Below, piece by piece: positions 10,214 to 19,990 of a stretch of 64,000 bases of DNA. How positions within the stretch are numbered: the stretch's first letter is position 1; every line of letters begins with the position of its first letter. The position numbers were made by a program, and so were the translations under genes. The DNA is from Lithodes maja (lineage: Eukaryota; Arthropoda; Malacostraca; Decapoda; Lithodidae). A model generated the notes under the pieces. The model saw nothing but the letters and a program-made list of their open reading frames with translations, was not told where the DNA came from and made no database searches. Location: assembly GCA_037953745.1 (NCBI GenBank), contig JBAKBP010000771.1, positions 124,001 through 188,000 on the forward strand, read 5' to 3'.

Positions 10214-10249
10214 GTGACGGCGTCTCTTCCGTGGATTGACCTCCTAATC

Positions 10250-10522
10250 TACCAAGATTGGAAGCCAAAGCGTCACATTTTCCCTTTGCCCCTCGACTTT
10301 CTCTTCATAATTGCTGAGGGGCACAGCCGCACAGGGCCCTGGGTGGGGCTTTGATTTCCGCACCCTCCTCAGCTCCCCGCCATGGAGTGGCTTCGGTCAC
10401 CCAGGCTTTATTGTGGTCGGCAGGGAGGGATCTGTGGGGGCGCTCGGTTATGGCCTTGGCCTTGCTCAGGGCCTTGGGGCTGTTCGGCCAGGCAGCTTGG
10501 GCAACAACAACAACAACAACAA
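10250..10522 (+). mobile_element. SINE-like insertion with (CAA)n tail
   Basis: A GC-rich, non-coding ~270-bp segment ends in CAACAACAACAACAACAAC. It sits between two LINE C-terminal pieces. Size, tail and position fit a SINE, but internal promoter boxes and target duplication are not clear. Confidence 0.5.
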
Positions 10523-10985
10523 GAGAAAAACCTTTTTCTTACTTTGGTTTCTGTGTGGGGAACAAAGATCTTGTATTTATGACCTCTTACTCCTTGGTGG
10601 GGTGACATAGTGAACAGATCATGGTGTTTAATGGGCGAGAGATTATGGAATATTTTGTAACACTGAATAAGGTCGGTCCTCAACAATCTGCCTTTAATTT
10701 AAAACAGGTTTAAGGTAGAGAGACGGTCATGATAAGTGAGACTTGAGTGGGTTGGTTACTTGTTTCGTCCACCGACGTTGAACAGACTCTAGAAGTCTAG
10801 AAGATTAAGATCGCCTTGAAGGCTTGAAAACCAGTATTCCAAACAGGAGAAGCAAAGTCAAGCAAGGGTCTGATGTAGATGCTAAAATGTTGATATTTTG
10901 TTGGAGATCTTGAGAGCTTGATTGTGGTGACTTACTTGGATGCTGGATGTAGAGTTTGAGGTCGTCAGCAAACAACTTGTAGTGC
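10515..10985 (-). pseudogene. LINE fragment with RT active-site segment and C-terminus
   Basis: Minus strand: the RT motif KLFADDLKLYIQHPSK near 10950-10980 (FADD, catalytic aspartates), then a frame-broken thumb region, then LRTDLIQCYKIFHNLSPI and RGHKYKIFVPHTET to about 10520. Multiple frameshifts and stops mark it as dead. It is cut at its 3' side by the (CAA)n SINE. Confidence 0.75.
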
Positions 10986-11003
10986 GGTCACAGAATGTGA
11001 GGT

Positions 11004-11155
11004 TAGGTTGAATGGTCGGATTATGGAGACTGTTAGCGCATTTAAGTATTTTAAGGCAATACCGTACGTGTGGAGTTACCTGGGGAGATAGACAGACAAA
11101 TCAAGAAGTACGAGAGCATTGTGGTGTGCATGTGCTGGAGAGTGTGACTGTGATA
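11004..11155 (+). pseudogene. Fragment of the RTE-like LINE family, 5' part
   Basis: The translation has motifs matching the LINE at 25082-27142 (an LNG-SAFKY piece and CGVTWGDRQTNQEVREHCG followed by VLESVT), with an internal deletion near 11050. It continues after the TTAA element as AGGAACACTTTGAGATG at 11643-11670. Confidence 0.75.
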
Positions 11156-11159
11156 TTAA

Positions 11160-11638
11160 CCCTCCGACCCCGGCTATATATTATATATATATTCCTCGAA
11201 ATCCGGGTGTTTTGGCCGAAAAACGTCTAGGCTAGGCTACCGTATATTCGTTAATCAGACTGCTTCCCGCATTCCCGCGCATCCCCAAGCGTAGCTGTGT
11301 TATTTACCTGTAAAATGGCCTTAAGTAGAGCTCTCTAAGTCAACTGGGTGAGCTGTGATGATGATTTCATTGGAGATAACTTTATGGCCAAACCAGCCAC
11401 TTTACACCACTTTTCGATACTGAACAACAACATACAGGCACACAAGAACAAGCGACGCTCTCCTTCTTGTGGCCGGAGATGCGGAGCGTCGGTCCAGCCG
11501 GCTGTTGTTTACATGCGTCGGACCGACGCCTCGCACACGAAGCTCACAGGCTTTCAAGCAATGGTACAATGTAGTACCACCCGGGTTCCTGGGGCCAAAA
11601 AAAAATGGTACACGTGTGTACCAACCGGGTTTGAAGGG
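11160..11638. mobile_element. TTAA-flanked MITE-like element (family C)
   Basis: A TTAA at 11156-11159 and another at 11639-11642 flank 479 bp. The ends start CCCTCCGACCCCGG and, on the other strand, CCCTTCAAACCCGG, giving an imperfect 14-bp terminal inverted repeat. TTAA duplication and CCC ends are the hallmark of piggyBac-type cut-and-paste elements. No transposase inside. The flanks are two parts of one LINE copy, which supports the boundaries. Confidence 0.8.
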
Positions 11639-11670
11639 TTAAGGAACACTTTGAGATGATTCGGTCATAA

Positions 11671-12598
11671 TCAGCCTTTTAGTAGTTCCTGGGTTATCAT
11701 TGTAGGCCTACAATTTATTTTTGGATCTGGGTTCGTTCTTTATAGAACGAATCTCGCAAGTGGTCAATTTCCTCATTCAGTGTTCATTTTTTACACAAGG
11801 GGATAGTTTCCTATTCATTCCGATATATTTGTCAATTTCTAATAGTTTACGTCAAGCTTGGAACAGTTGTTGGGTAAATCTTTGCCCCCTACACCTTTAT
11901 ATATGGTTTTTTAAAATTGGCGCCTTGTATAAACCAATATGGCTGACTGATGAAGGATAATATTCTACACCTAAACTTGCTCTTGTAAAAATAATGTATA
12001 GTGCCATATAATATACAATAGATTGTAAGAATGCATGTTAATTTTTTCTAAATAGCTTCTATTAATATATAATTATTTTAAAATGGTAAATATTGACATA
12101 TTAAATGAAATTCGCCTCATATTATTGTCCCAAAAATAATGTTGACGAATGTAAACAAACAGTAAATGGACCCTACTTAGAACAGCACGCAAAAAAAACA
12201 CGCAACACGCATACCGTTATATAAGTGTTGATAAGGGTTGTGTATCAATAATTATATCACACACGGAATCTGTAAGGCCTATGGACATCATTCATGTATA
12301 CACACGTTACTGTGCTCTATAATCTAAGGATTTATAGCCTTAAAACTGAAGGCTATCAGAGACTGGGAGGGAGGTTTGCGTGAAATGATACTAATAACTT
12401 GTTATCAGTATCAGTTTATTCCAGTTCCAATAATATTGGGTTCTTCCCCAGTCCTGCCATATTGTTTAACGTTCGTGTAGACAGTAGTTGTAATAGCATT
12501 TGTGTGTCCTTTAAACTGTCTTAGACTTTAGTAGTGTTTACATATATAAGGCCGAAATCACCTAGATATTGGACTCTTTGGAGACTATTGCCTGACTA
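11671..12598. other. Gene-free AT-rich stretch
   Basis: No feature recognised. AT-rich with many stops in all frames. Confidence 0.4.
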
Positions 12599-12922
12599 GT
12601 GATAAGTGATATTCGTGTGTATGCTGACCTGAAAATATAGTGTTAAATTTATCAGGGCGGGCACGATGTCATGACCAGATTGAGATTCCAGAAGTCGACC
12701 CCATTGTTTGAAAATTGATTGTTTAATTGTTAATTTGATAGCCCTAAGGCGGCTGATAAGTGATATTCGTGTGTATGCTGACCTGAAAATATAGTGTTAA
12801 ATTTATCAGGATTATCAGGATAATCAGGGCAGGCACGATGACCAGATCACCAGAACCAGATTGAGATTCCAGAAGTCGACCCCATTGTTTAAACTTTAAT
12901 TGTTAATTTGATAGCCCTAAGG
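12599..12922 (+). repeat. Tandem duplication, unit ~155-165 bp
   Basis: 12599-12753 and 12754-12922 share TGATAAGTGATATTCGTGTG, ATTGAGATTCCAGAAGTCGA and GATAGCCCTAAGG. The second copy has extra TTATCAGG units. Confidence 0.85.
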
Positions 12923-13550
12923 TAGTAAGCCTAGTTGGCCCTAGTAAGGCCCTAATGGACTGTGTAAATTGTAAAATTTGTAATGTCTGAATGTCAGTGT
13001 TTTAGTGTTACTGAGATTTTCTCATTATTTCTGAAATTCTGGAATTGGGAATCTGGTAAGCTCAGACTCTTGGAAGTTGGACTTGAGACTCTCAGAGCCC
13101 CCACCTGAGCCACCTCTTAAGAAGACTTAAGTCTTAACCCGGGAACGGCAAAGGTCCTCGACTCCTCAATGCTCAACTCAATTAAGGTAATTATTTATAA
13201 GATGACCTTTTTTTCTAGTTATTAAAAACTTATTCTATGGTGTATAATATAATATATAGAACTTAGAAAGTTCTGTGGAGTGGACACCCTTAATTCCAAA
13301 AGTGACAAGTCCGAAACAAAATCTGGGGGGGGGGGGCCCCCCCCCCCCCCCACCCCAATCACTTTGGCAATTAGGCACTCCAAATTCTTGTGAAGTTGTT
13401 TTCTGTAACATTAATACAAACCAAAAAAAAAAAAAAAAAAAAAAAAAGTTAGGCTAGGGGAGTTTCTGTTATTATACAAAAAATTCATTTGCGGTATCAC
13501 TCAAAAAAACAGCGTCGTTTGACACCCTGTAGTAGTAGGCTACTAGGCTA
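12923..13550. other. Gene-free stretch with homopolymers
   Basis: Contains a G13/C16 back-to-back run (13325-13352) and an A run of about 27 (13421-13447). The 13510-13545 piece (GACACCCTGTAGTAGTAGGC) recurs inverted near 4488-4510. No coding sequence. Confidence 0.5.
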
Positions 13551-14498
13551 TCAGATGTGTCTATTTTCCAGTAGAAAATTTGCATAAATATTAGGCCTAC
13601 AAAACTTATGTTTGCAGAAGTACCTTTTATATTTATCTACAAAACCTGCCTGAGTTGCATGTCCATTGTCAAATAATTTTGAAAAAGAGACAAGAATTTT
13701 GTTGTACATGTGTTTGTATTTATCATTCCTAGCAAGACGGACACCAGACGTATTGGGCTTGAAAGATATAATTTTATCTGTCATAGCCGGTAACCCAATT
13801 ATGCTAAAAGTTAAAGGTAAATCATCCGTTACATAACAATCACCGGTGTATGTTAATGTATCGGTAGTGATAGACACATTCTTAACATAATGATGGATAT
13901 ATACCCTGCTAGCTAACTTGCTCTTAGGAGTGCCTACTGTGCCTTTACTATCATAGAAGGGCAAATAAATCACAAATGATCTCTCAAGCGGTCTAATATC
14001 TAATTTACATTCTTCCGCCAGTTTCTTGGTTATATAATTATCTGGAGAACCACTGTCTATAAGCACCTGCCTTGGTTTTTGCTTACCTCCAATAGTAGCT
14101 TCCACTAAAAAAAGTTTTTGTTTTGGGTATGGCATAGAACGAGAATTGAATATCAGAGATGGTTGGGTCTTCGACAAATTTAATGAACAATAACAAGACC
14201 TCAACACATCCATTCCCAATACATTGAATTGGCAACAATCACTAAATGATGGATCAACATCAATATTGATTACATCACCATTATTAGAGCTAAACTCCAA
14301 AGGTACTTTTCTTTTTAAACAAATAATGTTTATGTAATCTTGGAAGCCATTACGTTTTATAAATGTGCTACTAATTACAGTGGTATGAGCTCCTGTATCA
14401 ATTATAAATGGTAAGGTTTTCATACCAATCTTAATATCAATTAACAGCCTACGTCCTTCATCATACCCCCAGTACAGGTGACAAACCTTTGCCTCCAT
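13551..14498 (-). CDS. Tandem (two-domain) retropepsin-like aspartic protease, paralog 1
   Basis: The frame codes for 315 aa from an ATG at 14498. Two retropepsin-like units are visible. Unit 1 (about residues 15-118) has the active-site loop FIIDTGAHTTVIS (D34) and the hydrophobic-Gly motif FNVLGMDVLRSC (93-102). Unit 2 (about 125-245) has VLIDSGSPDNYI (D148) and a weaker second motif FSIIGLPAM (231-239). Retropepsins normally carry one D[ST]G and act as homodimers; two in one chain suggests a single-chain protease like pepsin. A related gene lies at 63479-64000 on the other strand. No gag, RT or integrase adjoins it. A splice donor-like CTAG|GTAAGC at 14725 (minus strand) suggests an intron in the 5' leader. 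It could be a domesticated retroelement protease or part of an undescribed mobile element. The last ~70 residues are not recognised. Activity is inferred from motifs only. Confidence 0.75.
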   Translation of the reverse strand: MEAKVCHLYWGYDEGRRLLIDIKIGMKTLPFIIDTGAHTTVISSTFIKRNGFQDYINIICLKRKVPLEFSSNNGDVINIDVDPSFSDCCQFNVLGMDVLRSCYCSLNLSKTQPSLIFNSRSMPYPKQKLFLVEATIGGKQKPRQVLIDSGSPDNYITKKLAEECKLDIRPLERSFVIYLPFYDSKGTVGTPKSKLASRVYIHHYVKNVSITTDTLTYTGDCYVTDDLPLTFSIIGLPAMTDKIISFKPNTSGVRLARNDKYKHMYNKILVSFSKLFDNGHATQAGFVDKYKRYFCKHKFCRPNIYANFLLENRHI

Positions 14499-14719
14499 TA
14501 CTAGGCTATTACCGGTACTGTATTATATTATACCTGTAGGCTCAGAACTAGGCTAGATTGGTGTTATATATTACCTACCATTATAGTAGCCTAGTTACTT
14601 ATGATAGCTAAAGCTAAAGATAAAACTGTACGACCTTGGAAGATGATCTTGAACAATCAAACCTAGGCTAGCCTATACCACTATTACTCTATTAGCCTAG
14701 CTCAATATGTCTATAAATT

Positions 14720-14730
14720 GCTTACCTAGA
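14720..14730 (-). promoter_or_regulatory. Possible 5' splice site in leader of tandem protease
   Basis: Minus strand reads CTAG|GTAAGC. Together with AG acceptors between 14499 and 14560 it could define a leader intron of about 200 bp. Consensus match only. Confidence 0.3.
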
Positions 14731-15431
14731 GATAGTTAAAGACGCACGGGAGTCAATGTTCAGTCTCTATCAATAACTATTGATAATAAACACTATAAAG
14801 CCAACTGTTCAACACGATAACACTTTTACGCGTCTTCCAACCTCTGGGATCAACTCGGACTGTCAGTGACTGAGCGTCACGTGATCAACACATATATTAT
14901 GAAATTATTTGTCTATTATTTGTATGTGAATATAAAAAATATAAACAATTTTATTTTAATGAGCCCAGAAATATATATATAGCCTACAGAAAAAAAACTA
15001 AAGAACAACAATAATTCCTTACCTGGAAGAGAGGCGGGCGCAGGGCTTTCCCGCCCTCAGACTATTCCGGCTAGAATATCCCGCCCACTCAGCTTAGACC
15101 TTCCCGCCGAAATATTTTGGGCGGGAAGAGCTAAATAATCAACTAGCTGATTCCGCCCTCTAAAATTAGACTGTCCCGCTACTACTACTGTCCCGTTACT
15201 AATCTGAATAAAATCGTCTAATAGTAGCCAGAAACAGAACGGAAACGTGTATTGGAGCTTGAAAGGGTTAAGGGATCAAGATTATTGTCAAGTTCGTTGG
15301 TGCTACCTATACCTAAGATCATCTCCTACAGTCCTACTATAACCTGTATATACTCCACACATCAAGTGAAGGTATTGAGGGATAAGCCTTTACAACGGCA
15401 CCTCGTATCTACATTCTACTTTTCCTATTGT
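14731..15431. other. Upstream region of tandem protease and repeat remnant
   Basis: 14731-14890 is the likely promoter/leader side of the minus-strand protease gene; no certain TATA box. 15030-15190 is rich in TTCCCGCC-like units. 15190-15272 matches the inner and outer part of the TTAA family B MITE (TCTAATAGTAGCCAG and a final TTAA at 15269-15272), so it is a truncated copy. Confidence 0.45.
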
Positions 15432-15832
15432 TCTGAAGAGTGTAGAGAGGGGAGAAGGGGTGTTGGAGAGAGAGAGGAAGTTGTTGGAGTGGCTTTGTTA
15501 TGTGTGTTATTTTTCTGAAGAGTGTACAGAGGGGAGAAGGGGTGTTGGAGAGAGAGAGGAAGTTGTTGGAGTGGCTTTGTTATGTGTGTTATTTTTCTGA
15601 AGAGTGTAGAGAGGGGAGAAGGGGTGTTGTAGAGAGAGAAAGCTGTTGGAGTGGCTTTGTTATGTGTGTTATTTTTCTGAAGAGTGTAGAGAGAGGAGAA
15701 GGGGTGTTGGAGAGAGAGAGGAAGCTGTTGGAGTGGCTTTGTTATGTGTTATTTTTCTGAAGTGTAGAGAGGGGAGAAGGGGTGTTGGAGAGAGAGGAAG
15801 CTGTTGGAGTGGCTTTGTTATGTGTGTTATTA
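15432..15832 (+). repeat. Minisatellite, five units of 80-82 bp
   Basis: Units start with TCTGAAGAGTGTAGAGAGGG at about 15432, 15514, 15596, 15676 and 15756 (the last one slightly shortened), each with a (GA)n stretch and GGAGTGGCTTTGTTATGTG. Short overlapping open frames here follow from the repeat and are not genes. Confidence 0.9.
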
Positions 15833-15874
15833 GTCTGTATACGTCACATTGTCTATCTTATAACTACCCCTTCA

Positions 15875-16075
15875 AGTTGAATTTGTACAATTTTCGATAA
15901 AAAAAATTACTGATTGAAGGCCGGTTTCAATTAAATAACAGGCTCGCTACTGCTCGTCAGGCAAAAATCGACACTTAAATGGGGAGACACGTCTTATAAT
16001 CGCCAAGTTAATGGGGCGATAGAGAGGGTTTCAAAATTCCTCCCTCCGATTCTATACAGCTAAGAGCCACAAGGT
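15875..16075. repeat. Dispersed repeat, copy 1 (also at 37650-37860)
   Basis: Shared blocks with 37650-37860 include TTTGTACA, GAAGGCCGGTTTC/GGTTCC, ACAGGCTCGCTA and TAATGGGGC. No coding sequence. Confidence 0.7.
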
Positions 16076-16143
16076 ACAGTAAATATAATTAGAATGCCAC
16101 TAAAGAGATCTTGGCAAATTATAAAAGGCGGGAAACTCATTGC

Positions 16144-16176
<33 letters not shown>

Positions 16177-19100
16177 ACACTAGTTGTACTTACACTAGTT
16201 GTATTTGCGGGAGTGAGCATGCTCGTTAATTCCCGCCTCCTAAGATATGTTTGTCATACCGTGCTTTGAAACTATGCACTGATGGTGCAGACACTACTTC
16301 GGCTGGCAATTTGTTCCACCCACTAATCGAGTTGGTAGGAAATCTTTTACTTTTCAGATCAGATTTACTATTTAGCACTTTTAGTTTGTAGCTGTGACCT
16401 CTTGTCCTCTCACCTCCATCCCTCTCTATGAAGTTTTCTTGGTCGATTTTGTCAATACCTCTAACACATTTATATATCTGAATTTGCTGTCCTCGTTTCC
16501 TTCTCTGTTCCAGTGTAGGTAGATTCAATCTCTCGAGCCTCTCTTGGTACTCCAAATTTTCCAAACCTGGGATCATCCTCGTAGCTGCTCTCTGTACCCT
16601 CTCAATTTTGTGGATATGTTTCTTCAAGTGAGGGGACCACACTACAGATGCATATTCCATCCTGGGTCTTATTATTACCGTTATTATTTGTTTCATGGTG
16701 TTTTCATTAAGATAATTGAAAGACATCCTAATATTTGCCAATAATGCTAGTGATTCTCTCACTATCTTATTTACGTGGCTTTCTGGAGACATGTTATCCC
16801 TAAATTCTATCCCCAAGTCTTTTTCTTTTTCTGCTTTGGGAATCACTTCGTTTCCTAGTTTATAATCTTTTCTAGGTCTGTACTTGCTTTTACCCATTTC
16901 TAGAGTCTTACATTTCCCTGCATTGAACTCCATATTCCATTTGATGCTCCATTCATGGATCTTTTGCAAATCTGCTTGGAGCTCAAGGCAATCCTCCTGG
17001 GTTCTGATCGTTTTAAGCAGCTTAGCATCGTCCGCAAACATACTCATGTAGCTTGTTAGTCCCTCAGGCAAGTCATTTACAAATATTAGAAACATGATTG
17101 GGGCTAGAACAGATCCTTGTGGTACCCCACTCGTAATTTGAGTCCAGTTTGACGATTTCCCCCTTACTGTTGTTCTCATCTGTCTTCCGCTAAGGTAGCT
17201 CTCCATCCATTTCAGCAGTTTGTCTCCTACTTTTCCCTCATGTTTTAATTTCCACAGCAATCTCTTGTGTGGAACTTTGTCAAATGCCTTTTTAAAGTCT
17301 AGGTAGGCACAGTCTACCCATCCTTCCCTCTTGTCCACTGTGTCTATTACTCTAGAGTAAAAACTCAACAAGTTGCTTACACATGATCTGCCACCTCTGA
17401 ATCCAAATTGTCGGTCAGTAATTAATCTTTTGGATTCCAGGTAGTTCACCCATTTGTCCCTTATTAATTCTTCCAGAATCTTCATGAGGATGCTCAATAG
17501 TGATACAGGTCTATAGTTCAGTGGTTTATCTCTGCTTCCTCCCTTAAATATAGGAATAATGTTTGCTCTTTTCCATTCTGTAGGTACTATCCCTGTGTCC
17601 AATGATTTGGTCATTATGTCATATAACGGTATACTCAGTTCCATAGCATTTTCTTTAATAATCCAGCCTGATACTCCGTCCGGTCCAGCGGCTTTGTTTG
17701 GATCCACCTTACTCATTTTGTCTATGAGCTCTGGTCTGTTAAATGTTACTTCCGGCATTTCCTCTGTACCTATCTCATTGGTTTCCGGTGCAATGAATTC
17801 TCCTTCTTTTGTAAATACTGATGCAAAATTTCTATTTAGTTCTTCCGCAATCTCTGTATCCTCTTCTATGATTCTGTTTCCACTTTTAATCTTAACGATC
17901 GTGGCTTTTATCTTCCTTTTGCCGTTTACAAACTTGAAAAACATTTTTGGATTCTTTTCATAGTTCTCCACTATCCCTTTCTCATGGTTTGCCTCTGACC
18001 TCCTCCTCATTTCTGTGTATTTGTTTCTCTCCTCTTTATACTTTTGCCTGTTATCTTCCGAATCCCAGTTTCTCATCTTTTTCCAGGCTTTGTTTTTTGC
18101 TTCCTGTGCTTGCCTACATTCGCGGTTAAACCATACTTTGCGATTACTTTTTTTCCTTTTATTAATGTACTTAGGGACAAAAGTTTTTATACCAGTATCA
18201 TAGATCTCCATGAATGCCTTGAGTTTTTTGTCTACCTCACTTTCAGATAACACCTGATCCCAATTTTGTGACTTGAAAAAATCCCGTAGTCCTACGAAAT
18301 CGGTTCTGGAATACATCCAGTGATTTTCCTTGTGCTTTTCCCTTCCCTTGGGTAGATTATACTTCAATAGTAAGTCTATGTCTAGAACTGCATGGTCGCT
18401 TTTTCCTAGTGGGCATAGGTACTGAATACTTTGAACCTCCTCCTCCCTTCTTGTGAATAGAAGGTCCAATCTAGCTGGTTGATCACTTCCCCTTACTCTT
18501 GTTGACTCTTTTACATGTTGGTATATAGAATTTTCCATGGCCATACTTAAAAATTCATAGCTCCAACTTTCCTCCCCTGCTCCGGCTTCAAGATCTTCCC
18601 AATTCACTTCCTTGCAGTTAAAGTCCCCACACATGACTATTTCATTCTTTGAAGCCAAGATATTTCCTAGCACACTAATTGTTTCCTTACGCATTAGGCT
18701 ATGCTCCTCCTTACCCCATGTCTTCGTCTTGGGAGGTACATACGCTACTATCACCACTATTTTTTCGTTTCCACCAATCTCTATTGCTAAAACTTCTGCT
18801 GTTGAAGTTACCAGTTTTATCTCAGACACAATCAAATCTTTCCTAGTAAGGATGCACACTCCACCTCCATGTCGAAATTTTCTGTCCCTCCTCCAAATCC
18901 TGTATTCAGACCATCCTAGCAAATTTATATCGAGGTCTTCTCTTAGTTTTGTCTCAGTGAGACATACTATTTCTGGTTTCTTAGTATTGAGTAAGTCTGT
19001 TAGTTCTAGTTTCTTAGAGATTAGCCCATCGACATTGCTATATAGAATCCTTATACTTTCTAGTCCCCCATTACCTGCTCCAAGCCCCTTAACTGCGGCG

Positions 19101-19990
19101 GTCTGTTCCCTACCCTCTTTTACTTTTAGTTTCTTTTTACCGAAAGTTTCATAATCTTCCCCTTTCTTACTCCGTAAAAAAAAATTATTCTTTTCTTGTT
19201 CTGTCCTCTTGCTATTTTCCTCCTTGGCGGTTTTCCTTAGTTCAGCCTCCTTCTTTCTCTCTTCTTCTGGTAAGTCTCGCCTGATGTAGATTTTGTCCTT
19301 ACCCTCTAACCCTTTTAGCCTAGCCGCTACTGCCATGATTTCATCACATGTCCTTCTTGACTTAAATTCGATTTTTACCAGTCTATTGTATTCCTTTGTA
19401 TATTTTCCCAGCCTAAACATGTCTGATATTTCCTCCTTCCAGGTGTCCTCCTCATCTTTAATAGATTCCAGAATCTTGTTGATGCGACCTTCATCCTGTT
19501 CTTTTCGTTTTGTCCAGTCTAGTTCCTCCTTTTCTTCCACCCCTGATATTATGAGGCAGTTGGCCCTACGACTTTCTTCCTGGATGGCCTGAGAGTTTTC
19601 GTGGATGCCTTGCTTAACCATACTTTTTACCTGGTCCTTTATCCTAACATCTTGCTGTTTCTGTTCATCCAATATCTTCCTGAATTCGTCACTGTGTGCC
19701 TTCCTTACACTGTCTAAATCTTTTACCACTTGGTCTCTAGTCATGCCCCAAGCATTTTTACCTTCAGAGATACTGGCGTCTAGCCTAGTCATTATCACTG
19801 CCTTTTCTCTCTCCACTGACTCCAACCTATTCTTCAACTCACCATTCTCTGTAACAATTTCCTTCTTAACTACCTCCAAGCCGGTCACTCTGTCTTCCAA
19901 GTTCTTGATTTTGTTCAACAGCATGAAGCAAAATTTACCTGTGTCCTCAGTCGTCCATGTTGTCATGACTGTTGCCATGTTGTTGTGACT
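16144..19990 (-). mobile_element. LINE (CR1/Jockey-like), apparently near full length
   Basis: On the minus strand the element runs from within the DIRS gag remnant (about 19980) to a tail in which the 15-mer ACAACTAGTGTAAGT occurs twice (about 16173-16205), followed by an AC/GT microsatellite at 16144-16172. The 5' boundary is inferred from where the DIRS gag reading frame stops. A target duplication was not resolved. Confidence 0.75.
16226..19978 (-). CDS. Single-ORF LINE polyprotein: coiled coil/ORF1-like, endonuclease, reverse transcriptase
   Basis: The frame codes for 1250 aa with no interruption. Residues 15-120 are coiled-coil-like; 135-250 resemble an L1 ORF1-type RNA-binding domain (NCLIISGVEE, DKIYIRRDLP). 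Residues 308-535 form an EEP endonuclease with ILYSNVDGL, CLTETKLR, MCGDFNC and KSDHAVL. Residues 690-1060 form the RT, with NYRPVSLLS, GFRGGRSC, YLDFKKAFDKVPH, SGVPQGSVLAP and FADD (about 981-984). The C-terminus shows RGHSYKL and WNKLPAEV. These proteins bind their RNA, nick target DNA and prime cDNA synthesis. Non-LTR elements of this kind commonly keep the ORF1 part in a separate frame; here it is fused in one chain. The start is uncertain: the ATG overlaps the last 32 bp of the DIRS gag frame, so the true N-terminus may have been lost on insertion. Confidence 0.85.
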   Translation of the reverse strand: MATVMTTWTTEDTGKFCFMLLNKIKNLEDRVTGLEVVKKEIVTENGELKNRLESVEREKAVIMTRLDASISEGKNAWGMTRDQVVKDLDSVRKAHSDEFRKILDEQKQQDVRIKDQVKSMVKQGIHENSQAIQEESRRANCLIISGVEEKEELDWTKRKEQDEGRINKILESIKDEEDTWKEEISDMFRLGKYTKEYNRLVKIEFKSRRTCDEIMAVAARLKGLEGKDKIYIRRDLPEEERKKEAELRKTAKEENSKRTEQEKNNFFLRSKKGEDYETFGKKKLKVKEGREQTAAVKGLGAGNGGLESIRILYSNVDGLISKKLELTDLLNTKKPEIVCLTETKLREDLDINLLGWSEYRIWRRDRKFRHGGGVCILTRKDLIVSEIKLVTSTAEVLAIEIGGNEKIVVIVAYVPPKTKTWGKEEHSLMRKETISVLGNILASKNEIVMCGDFNCKEVNWEDLEAGAGEESWSYEFLSMAMENSIYQHVKESTRVRGSDQPARLDLLFTRREEEVQSIQYLCPLGKSDHAVLDIDLLLKYNLPKGREKHKENHWMYSRTDFVGLRDFFKSQNWDQVLSESEVDKKLKAFMEIYDTGIKTFVPKYINKRKKSNRKVWFNRECRQAQEAKNKAWKKMRNWDSEDNRQKYKEERNKYTEMRRRSEANHEKGIVENYEKNPKMFFKFVNGKRKIKATIVKIKSGNRIIEEDTEIAEELNRNFASVFTKEGEFIAPETNEIGTEEMPEVTFNRPELIDKMSKVDPNKAAGPDGVSGWIIKENAMELSIPLYDIMTKSLDTGIVPTEWKRANIIPIFKGGSRDKPLNYRPVSLLSILMKILEELIRDKWVNYLESKRLITDRQFGFRGGRSCVSNLLSFYSRVIDTVDKREGWVDCAYLDFKKAFDKVPHKRLLWKLKHEGKVGDKLLKWMESYLSGRQMRTTVRGKSSNWTQITSGVPQGSVLAPIMFLIFVNDLPEGLTSYMSMFADDAKLLKTIRTQEDCLELQADLQKIHEWSIKWNMEFNAGKCKTLEMGKSKYRPRKDYKLGNEVIPKAEKEKDLGIEFRDNMSPESHVNKIVRESLALLANIRMSFNYLNENTMKQIITVIIRPRMEYASVVWSPHLKKHIHKIERVQRAATRMIPGLENLEYQERLERLNLPTLEQRRKRGQQIQIYKCVRGIDKIDQENFIERDGGERTRGHSYKLKVLNSKSDLKSKRFPTNSISGWNKLPAEVVSAPSVHSFKARYDKHILGGGN

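Noticed and set aside
15432..15900. Repetitive peptide genes (overlapping frames with GEREE-type repeats)
   Set aside because: They arise from a GA-rich minisatellite with frame-changing unit lengths (80 and 82 bp).
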